From: Pseudomonadota bacterium
Lineage (GTDB): Bacteria; Pseudomonadota; Gammaproteobacteria; Steroidobacterales; Steroidobacteraceae
DNA length: 5,969 nucleotides
Direction of reading: 5' to 3'
Assembly: GCA_021792815.1 (NCBI GenBank)
Contig: JAJYTX010000200.1
Coordinates: forward strand, 1-5,969
Shown: positions 1 through 5,969 of the stretch, in pieces
Layout of the letters: each line of letters starts with the position of its first letter
How positions within the stretch are numbered: the first letter of the stretch is position 1
The notes under the pieces: generated by a model
Databases searched by the model: none
What the model saw: the letters and a program-made list of their open reading frames with translations, nothing else
Told to the model about the DNA's origin: nothing
Program-made: the position numbers and the translations under genes

Positions 1-398
1 GGCGGCGGGGTGGGTGCCGCAGCTGCGGCATCCGCTGCAGGAGGCGGTGGCTCGGCCGGCGCAGGCGCCGGGGCGCGCGGCTCGGCCGGCGGTTGCGCGG
101 CGGGCGGGGTGCTCTGCGCGGCAGCCGGCGCGGATGCGCCGTCGCCCTCGCCCGTGCGCACCGTGGCCACCACATCACCCGCGGACACCTTGCCGCCCTT
201 GGCGACGTGGATCTTCTCCACCGTGCCCGCGGCGATCGAAGGCACGTCCATGGTGGCCTTTTCGGTCTCGAGGGTGACCAGCGGTCCGTCCACCTCGATG
301 CGCTCCCCGACACTCACGAGCACGTCGATCACGGCAACGTCTTTGAAATTGCCCATGTCGGGCACGCGCACTTCAACGAGGCTGTCTGCCGCGCTCAT
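1..398 (-). CDS. aceF: Dihydrolipoyllysine-residue acetyltransferase (PDH E2), N-terminal part, cut by window edge
   Basis: E2 core subunit of the cytoplasmic pyruvate dehydrogenase complex; its swinging lipoyl arm takes the acetyl group from E1 (AceE) and passes it to CoA. Only about 132 N-terminal codons are present; the catalytic domain lies beyond the left edge. Residues about 7-80 form one lipoyl domain, with the motif ETEKATMDVP at 44-53, so Lys47 is the expected lipoylation site. From about residue 84 the chain becomes an Ala/Pro-rich flexible linker, as is usual between E2 lipoyl domains. The ATG lies 18 bases after the aceE stop, with a modest GAAAG ribosome binding site 8 bases upstream, so co-transcription and perhaps coupling with aceE is likely. 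Some dihydrolipoamide dehydrogenases also begin with a lipoyl domain and could follow aceE, but position directly after aceE favours aceF. The number of lipoyl domains cannot be told from this window. Confidence 0.9.
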   Translation of the reverse strand, partial: MSAADSLVEVRVPDMGNFKDVAVIDVLVSVGERIEVDGPLVTLETEKATMDVPSIAAGTVEKIHVAKGGKVSAGDVVATVRTGEGDGASAPAAAQSTPPAAQPPAEPRAPAPAPAEPPPPAADAAAAAPTPP

Positions 399-416
399 CG
401 GGATGGCTTTCAGAAC

Positions 417-3089
<2,673 letters not shown>

Positions 3090-3324
3090 GCGGTCTCACG
3101 CTCGTCGGTCGAGCCCGCGCACCCGGCGCGCGGGGCCTTCGTCACTCTGCTGCCGGCCGGAGCGCGCCTGGCGCGTCCCGTGCCGCTCGCAGCCGCCCGG
3201 ACCCGCTTCGCCCTTCCTGCCGGGACCCCGGGGCCGAGGCGCGCTCCTCAACTGCGCGCCCCGCGCATATCAGTATCGCCACCGCTGCGGCGCCGCCCCG
3301 CGCCGGCATCGGCCGGTTCCTCCA

Positions 3325-3348
3325 GGGGCGCCTTCGCGCCAGCGCCCC
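3325..3348. repeat. GC-rich inverted repeat in the aceE leader
   Basis: GGGGCGC (3325-3331) and GCGCCCC (3342-3348) are perfect complements around a 10-base spacer, able to form a 7-bp all-G:C stem. On the minus strand it would sit in the proposed aceE leader, about 120 nt after the start site and 235 nt before the ATG. There is no T-run next to it, so it is not a canonical intrinsic terminator. Such palindromes also arise by chance in DNA this GC-rich. Confidence 0.3.
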
Positions 3349-3416
3349 GGATCGGACAGGCTGCCCGGATGTGCGACGCATGGACCTGAAGCGAAAGGCT
3401 CGGGCCGAATGGAGTA

Positions 3417-3435
3417 GGATGCGCCGCCAGCATCC
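3417..3435. repeat. Inverted repeat just downstream of the proposed aceE promoter
   Basis: GGATGC (3417-3422) and GCATCC (3430-3435) are perfect 6-base complements with a 7-base spacer. It lies about 30 bases downstream of the predicted aceE start site, a position suited to an operator or a leader hairpin. It does not resemble the E. coli PdhR operator (TTGGT-N3-ACCAA type), so any regulator is unknown. Confidence 0.3.
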
Positions 3436-3471
3436 CTTGCGAGCGAAAGTCGCCTGTCAATGAGCCGCGCA

Positions 3472-3500
3472 ATAATCCGGGTTTCATCCGCGATGGTCAA
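3472..3500 (-). promoter_or_regulatory. Candidate sigma70 promoter for aceE-aceF
   Basis: Read on the minus strand, TTGACC (3500-3495; 5 of 6 matches to the -35 consensus) is followed by a 17-base spacer and GATTAT (3477-3472; 4 of 6 matches to the -10). Transcription would start near 3465 and run toward aceE, giving a leader of about 376 nt. It lies in the least GC-rich part of the intergenic region. No better-spaced pair was found nearer to aceE. Confidence 0.5.
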
Positions 3501-3751
3501 GCAAGGATCGGGACCGATGGGCCCGGCGCGCCGTCCTGTTGGGCTGCTGCCCGCGCTGCAGTCCCGTGAAATCGCGCGCCCGCGCCCGCAGGCCGACCGC
3601 GACACCCTCATTGTGGCGAGGCCGGAATCTGCCGCAAGAGAGACCCAGGCGGCGCGCCGCGAGGCGACCGCAGCGCTCAACACCGACATCACCGGCCTCG
3701 GCGTGCGCCTCTGGCGGGAGCGCCCCTTGAGACAGAACGCGCCGAATCCCC

Positions 3752-3757
3752 GGGGAG
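3752..3757 (+). promoter_or_regulatory. Ribosome binding site supporting the GTG start of pyrC
   Basis: GGGGAG ends 7 bases before the GTG at 3765. This good Shine-Dalgarno match, and the position of the HLH metal motif at residues 17-19 (16-18 in E. coli), fix the non-ATG start. Confidence 0.75.
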
Positions 3758-3764
3758 CAGGCGC

Positions 3765-4814
3765 GTGAGCGCGAGCCCGGCCTCGATCACGCTGCGCCGT
3801 CCGGACGACCTGCACCTGCACCTGCGTGATGGAGCGGCGATGCGCGCGGTGCTGCCGTTCAGCGCGGCGCGGTTCGCCCGCGCGCTCATCATGCCCAACC
3901 TGAAACCCGCGGTGGTCACCACGGAACAGGCGCTCGCCTACCGCCGGCGCATCCTCGAAGCGCTGCCCGCGGGCGCGCGCTTCGAACCCCTGATGAGCCT
4001 GTATCTGACGGACCAGACCGATCCCGACGAGGCCGATCGTGCCCGGGCGAGCGGCTGCATCGTCGGCTTCAAGCTGTATCCGGCCGGCGCGACCACCCAT
4101 TCGGACGCCGGGGTCACGGACATCCGGCGCGTCGATGCGGTGCTCGAGCGAATGGAGCAGACCGGGCTCGTGCTGCAGGTGCACGGTGAGGTCACCGATC
4201 CGAGCGTCGATGTCTTCGAGCGCGAAGCGGTGTTCATCGAGCGGATTCTCTCGCCGCTTGCGGCGCGGTTCCCGCGGCTGCGCATCGTGTTCGAGCACAT
4301 CACCACCCGGGCCGCGGTGCAGTTCGTGCGCTCGGCGCGCGCAGGCATCGCCGCCACCGTGACTCCGCAACACCTGCTCCTGAACCGCAATGCGCTGTTC
4401 GCCGGTGGCCTGCGTCCGCACCACTACTGTCTGCCGGTGCTCAAGTCAGAGGCCGACCGCCGGGCGCTGCTCGAAGCGCTCGCGAGCGGCAGCCCGCGCT
4501 TTTTTCTCGGCACCGACAGCGCCCCGCACGGGCGTGCCGCGAAGGAAGCGGCCTGCGGCTGCGCGGGGATTTTCTCGGCCCACGCGGCCCTCGAGCTGTA
4601 TGCCGAGGTCTTCGAGGCCCTGGGCGCGCTCGATCGGCTCGAGGCGTTCGCCTGCGGACACGGCGCGGATTTCTACGGGCTGCCGCGCAACGACGGCCGG
4701 ATCCGCCTGGTCAGGACGCCGTGGCAGGTCCCGCCGTCCTATCCTTTCGCCGATGACGCACTGGTGCCGCTGCGCGCCGGGGAGCGCATCGGCTGGCAGG
4801 TGGCGCAGCCATGA
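3765..4814 (+). CDS. pyrC: Dihydroorotase, class II
   Basis: Zinc amidohydrolase that interconverts N-carbamoyl-L-aspartate and L-dihydroorotate, the third step of de novo UMP synthesis, in the cytoplasm. At 349 residues it matches the E. coli PyrC length (348), with active-site residues offset by one. Visible are the binuclear metal ligands His17 and His19 (HLHLRDG), Lys103 (in GFKLYP, the lysine carboxylated in this family), His140, His178 (FEHITT) and Asp251 (GTDSAPH). Substrate-contact positions Arg21, Asn45, Leu223, His255 and Ala267 are also conserved, as is the Thr-Thr pair of the mobile active-site loop (110-111). It starts with GTG. The stop overlaps the rnt start as ATGA, so pyrC-rnt is probably one operon. 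I could not identify a convincing promoter; a possible AATAAT -10 at 3471-3476 lacks a good -35. Confidence 0.98.
   Translation: MSASPASITLRRPDDLHLHLRDGAAMRAVLPFSAARFARALIMPNLKPAVVTTEQALAYRRRILEALPAGARFEPLMSLYLTDQTDPDEADRARASGCIVGFKLYPAGATTHSDAGVTDIRRVDAVLERMEQTGLVLQVHGEVTDPSVDVFEREAVFIERILSPLAARFPRLRIVFEHITTRAAVQFVRSARAGIAATVTPQHLLLNRNALFAGGLRPHHYCLPVLKSEADRRALLEALASGSPRFFLGTDSAPHGRAAKEAACGCAGIFSAHAALELYAEVFEALGALDRLEAFACGHGADFYGLPRNDGRIRLVRTPWQVPPSYPFADDALVPLRAGERIGWQVAQP
4798..4803 (+). promoter_or_regulatory. Ribosome binding site for rnt inside the end of pyrC
   Basis: AGGTGG ends 7 bases before the ATG at 4811. It favours this start over the internal ATG at 4859 (Met17) and, with the ATGA overlap, points to reinitiation or coupling after pyrC. 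Confidence 0.65.
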
Positions 4815-5527
4815 GCACACTGAACCCGAGCGAGATGCCGCCGCGCACGGCGGGCCCGATGGCGAGCCGCTTCCGCGGCTACCTGCCGGTGGTCGTGGAC
4901 GTCGAGACCGGCGGATTCAACGCCGAGACCGATGCACTGCTCGAGATCGCCGCCGTGATGATCGAGATCGACGCCGAGGGGGTGCTCAGGCGCGGCGTCA
5001 CCCACAACTATCACGTCAAGCCTTTCGAGGGCGCGAGGATCGAGCCGGCCGCCCTGCAGGTCAACGGCATCGATCCGTATCATCCGCTGCGACCGGCGCT
5101 GCCCGAACGCGACGCCCTGCAGCGCATCTTCCGGGAGATCCGCCACGCCATGAAGGCCTACGAGTGCCGCCGCGCCATCCTCGTCGGCCACAATGCGGCT
5201 TTCGACCTGGGTTTTCTCAACGCCACGGTCAAGCGCTCGGACATCAAGCGCAACCCCTTCCATCCCTTTTCCTGCTTCGATACCGCGACGCTCGCCGGGG
5301 CCGCCCTGGGCCAGACGGTGCTCGCCAAAGCAGCGGTGGTCGCCGGATTCGATTGGGACAAGGCGAGCGCGCACTCGGCGCACTATGACGCCGAGCGCAC
5401 CGCGGAGCTGTTCTGCCTGGTGTGCAACCGGCTGCGCACGAGCTTCCTCGCCGCGCAGTGCCGTGCCCGCGAGCTCGGCTGGCAGGCGCCGCCCGCGGAG
5501 GGCGACACCGGCGACGGCCCCGTTTGA
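4811..5527 (+). CDS. rnt: Ribonuclease T, DEDDh 3'-5' exoribonuclease
   Basis: Dimeric cytoplasmic exonuclease that trims 3' ends of tRNA (including CCA end turnover), 5S and 23S rRNA and small RNAs. The DEDDh catalytic set is complete: Asp30 and Glu32 (DVET), Asp132 (AAFD), His188 and Asp193 (HSAHYD), each exactly 7 residues later than in E. coli. RNA-binding basic residues align too: Arg20, Arg22, Arg121 and Lys146. Of the four phenylalanines that stack on the RNA 3' end in E. coli, three are kept (Phe36, Phe131, Phe153); the fourth (E. coli Phe77) is Val84, and E. coli Glu73 is Ala80. The protein has 238 residues against 215 in E. coli, the excess being a longer N-terminus and a polar tail after about 210. 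Its start overlaps the pyrC stop. Confidence 0.97.
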   Translation: MSTLNPSEMPPRTAGPMASRFRGYLPVVVDVETGGFNAETDALLEIAAVMIEIDAEGVLRRGVTHNYHVKPFEGARIEPAALQVNGIDPYHPLRPALPERDALQRIFREIRHAMKAYECRRAILVGHNAAFDLGFLNATVKRSDIKRNPFHPFSCFDTATLAGAALGQTVLAKAAVVAGFDWDKASAHSAHYDAERTAELFCLVCNRLRTSFLAAQCRARELGWQAPPAEGDTGDGPV

Positions 5528-5548
5528 AGGGAGCCGCCGACCACCCCC

Positions 5549-5566
5549 GCGTCCCTGCGGGGACGC
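5549..5566. terminator. Hairpin between convergent rnt and grxD
   Basis: GCGTCCC (5549-5555) and GGGACGC (5560-5566) pair perfectly around a TGCG loop. The hairpin sits 21 bases after the rnt stop and 5 bases after the grxD stop, as expected for a bidirectional terminator or a 3'-end stabilising structure. Neither side has a T-run, so it is not a textbook intrinsic terminator. Confidence 0.45.
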
Positions 5567-5571
5567 CTCGC

Positions 5572-5892
5572 CTAACTCACCGCGCCGGCGCCTTGGAGGA
5601 GCGACTTGAGCTCACCGCTCTGATACATCTCGAGGGCGATGTCGCAACCGCCCACCAGCTCGCCCTTGACGTACAGCTGCGGGTAGGTCGGCCAGTTGGA
5701 GTAGCGCTTGAGCGCTTCGCGCAGCTCCGGGTCCTCGAAGATATTGACGGACTTGAACTGCGCGCCGAGAGCGCGCAGCGCCGCCACCGTCTGAGCGGAA
5801 AAGCCGCACTGCGGAAAATCCGGCGTCCCCTTCATGAACAGGACCACCGGACTCGAGCCGATCTCGGCCTTGATTCTCTCGACAACGTCCAT
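5572..5892 (-). CDS. grxD: Monothiol glutaredoxin, Grx4/GrxD family
   Basis: CGFS-type glutaredoxin that binds glutathione and a bridging [2Fe-2S] cluster, acting in iron-sulfur cluster transfer and often pairing with BolA proteins, rather than as a general disulfide reductase. It is a single thioredoxin-fold domain of 106 residues (E. coli 115; the difference is mainly the shorter C-terminal tail). Visible features are Lys21 (MKGTP), the active-site CGFS at 29-32, WPTYPQL at 67-73 with the expected cis-Pro71, and the glutathione-contact GGCD at 81-84. It is convergent with rnt. Upstream are its own promoter and a strong ribosome binding site, so it is probably transcribed alone. No recognisable iron-responsive operator was seen. 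Confidence 0.97.
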   Translation of the reverse strand: MDVVERIKAEIGSSPVVLFMKGTPDFPQCGFSAQTVAALRALGAQFKSVNIFEDPELREALKRYSNWPTYPQLYVKGELVGGCDIALEMYQSGELKSLLQGAGAVS

Positions 5893-5896
5893 CGAT

Positions 5897-5904
5897 TCAC
5901 CTCT
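5897..5904 (-). promoter_or_regulatory. Strong ribosome binding site of grxD
   Basis: On the minus strand AGAGGTGA lies 4 bases before the grxD ATG (5892). This is the best Shine-Dalgarno match in the window and fixes the start. Confidence 0.75.
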
Positions 5905-5921
5905 TGGGAAAGCTCCCCCTG

Positions 5922-5949
5922 ATTATGAGGCCGGCGGCCCCCGCTTCAA
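5922..5949 (-). promoter_or_regulatory. Candidate sigma70 promoter of grxD
   Basis: Read on the minus strand, TTGAAG (5949-5944; 4 of 6 matches) is followed by a 16-base spacer and CATAAT (5927-5922; 5 of 6 matches). Transcription would begin near 5915, giving a leader of only 20-25 nt that contains the strong ribosome binding site. Confidence 0.55.
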
Positions 5950-5969
5950 ATCCCCCGGAGCCTGTGAAT

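Larger units (their letters stand above)
3090..3764. other. Divergent intergenic region between aceE and pyrC
   Basis: 675 bases separate the divergent aceE and pyrC starts. Open frames exist on both strands, but their products are Arg/Ala/Pro/Gly-rich with no recognisable domain, as expected by chance in GC-rich DNA. The best of them is a 102-codon plus-strand frame at 3460-3768, whose TGA overlaps the pyrC GTG as GTGA. By hand count about 78% of its codons end in G or C, against about 89% in the first 66 pyrC codons, and it has no clear ribosome binding site, so I do not call it a gene. The stretch 3455-3500 is visibly less GC-rich and holds the best promoter candidate, facing aceE. Another small AT-rich patch (3266-3277) has no matching -35. 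No tRNA or recognised riboswitch was seen. The region 3501-3750 shows nothing convincing except the pyrC ribosome binding site just after it. Confidence 0.75.

Noticed and set aside
1..150. Low-complexity GC-rich tract that could look like a repeat array
   Set aside because: It encodes the Ala/Pro-rich inter-domain linker of AceF in the correct frame, which explains the composition.
3455..3460. Perfect TTGACA -35 box on the minus strand upstream of aceE
   Set aside because: No sequence resembling a -10 lies at 15-19 bases; the best placed hexamer (AGGGAT) matches at only two positions. The TTGACC/GATTAT pair just upstream is better.
3248..3487. 79-codon minus-strand frame in the proposed aceE leader
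   Set aside because: Its ATG lies upstream of the predicted start site, it has no recognisable domain and overlaps the hairpins; not supported as a leader peptide.
3727..3732. TTGAGA as a -35 box for pyrC
   Set aside because: The hexamer 17 bases downstream is GC-rich and falls on the pyrC ribosome binding site, leaving no room for a leader.
5950..5969. GGAG followed by GTG at the right edge as the start of a plus-strand gene
   Set aside because: The spacing is only 3 bases and just two codons remain in the window, so nothing can be supported.

Overview
The window looks like ordinary core chromosome of a GC-rich gammaproteobacterium. The evidence is a homodimeric-type AceE of 890 residues, a class II PyrC, an RNase T (a family found almost only in Gammaproteobacteria) and a CGFS glutaredoxin, all with strong G/C preference at third codon positions. 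The pyrC-rnt-grxD neighbourhood resembles what I recall from Pseudomonas and relatives. The genus cannot be named from the sequence alone; a high-GC lineage (Xanthomonadales-, Chromatiales- or Steroidobacter-like) would fit.

Layout. (1) Positions 1-3089, minus strand: the pyruvate dehydrogenase operon aceE-aceF. aceE is complete; aceF runs off the left edge after its first lipoyl domain and the start of an Ala/Pro linker. (2) Positions 3090-3764: a 675-base divergent intergenic region with no convincing gene. It holds a good sigma70-type promoter facing aceE (TTGACC-N17-GATTAT), which would give a leader of about 376 nt, plus two inverted repeats in that leader. (3) Positions 3765-5527, plus strand: pyrC (GTG start) and rnt, overlapping by ATGA and probably translationally coupled. 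(4) Positions 5528-5571: a short convergent gap with a perfect 7-bp GC hairpin. (5) Positions 5572-5892, minus strand: grxD, with its own promoter and a strong ribosome binding site. (6) Positions 5950-5969: too short to assign.

Functionally these are housekeeping units: entry of pyruvate into the TCA cycle (AceE/AceF), the third step of de novo pyrimidine synthesis (PyrC), 3' trimming of stable RNAs (RNase T) and iron-sulfur cluster handling (GrxD). I see no mobile element, CRISPR array, tRNA or rRNA gene, toxin-antitoxin pair or defence system, and no evidence of an undescribed system. The observations most worth checking are a substitution in the RNase T substrate pocket (Val84 where E. 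coli has Phe77) and the long, structured aceE leader with a possible shared bidirectional -10 element.
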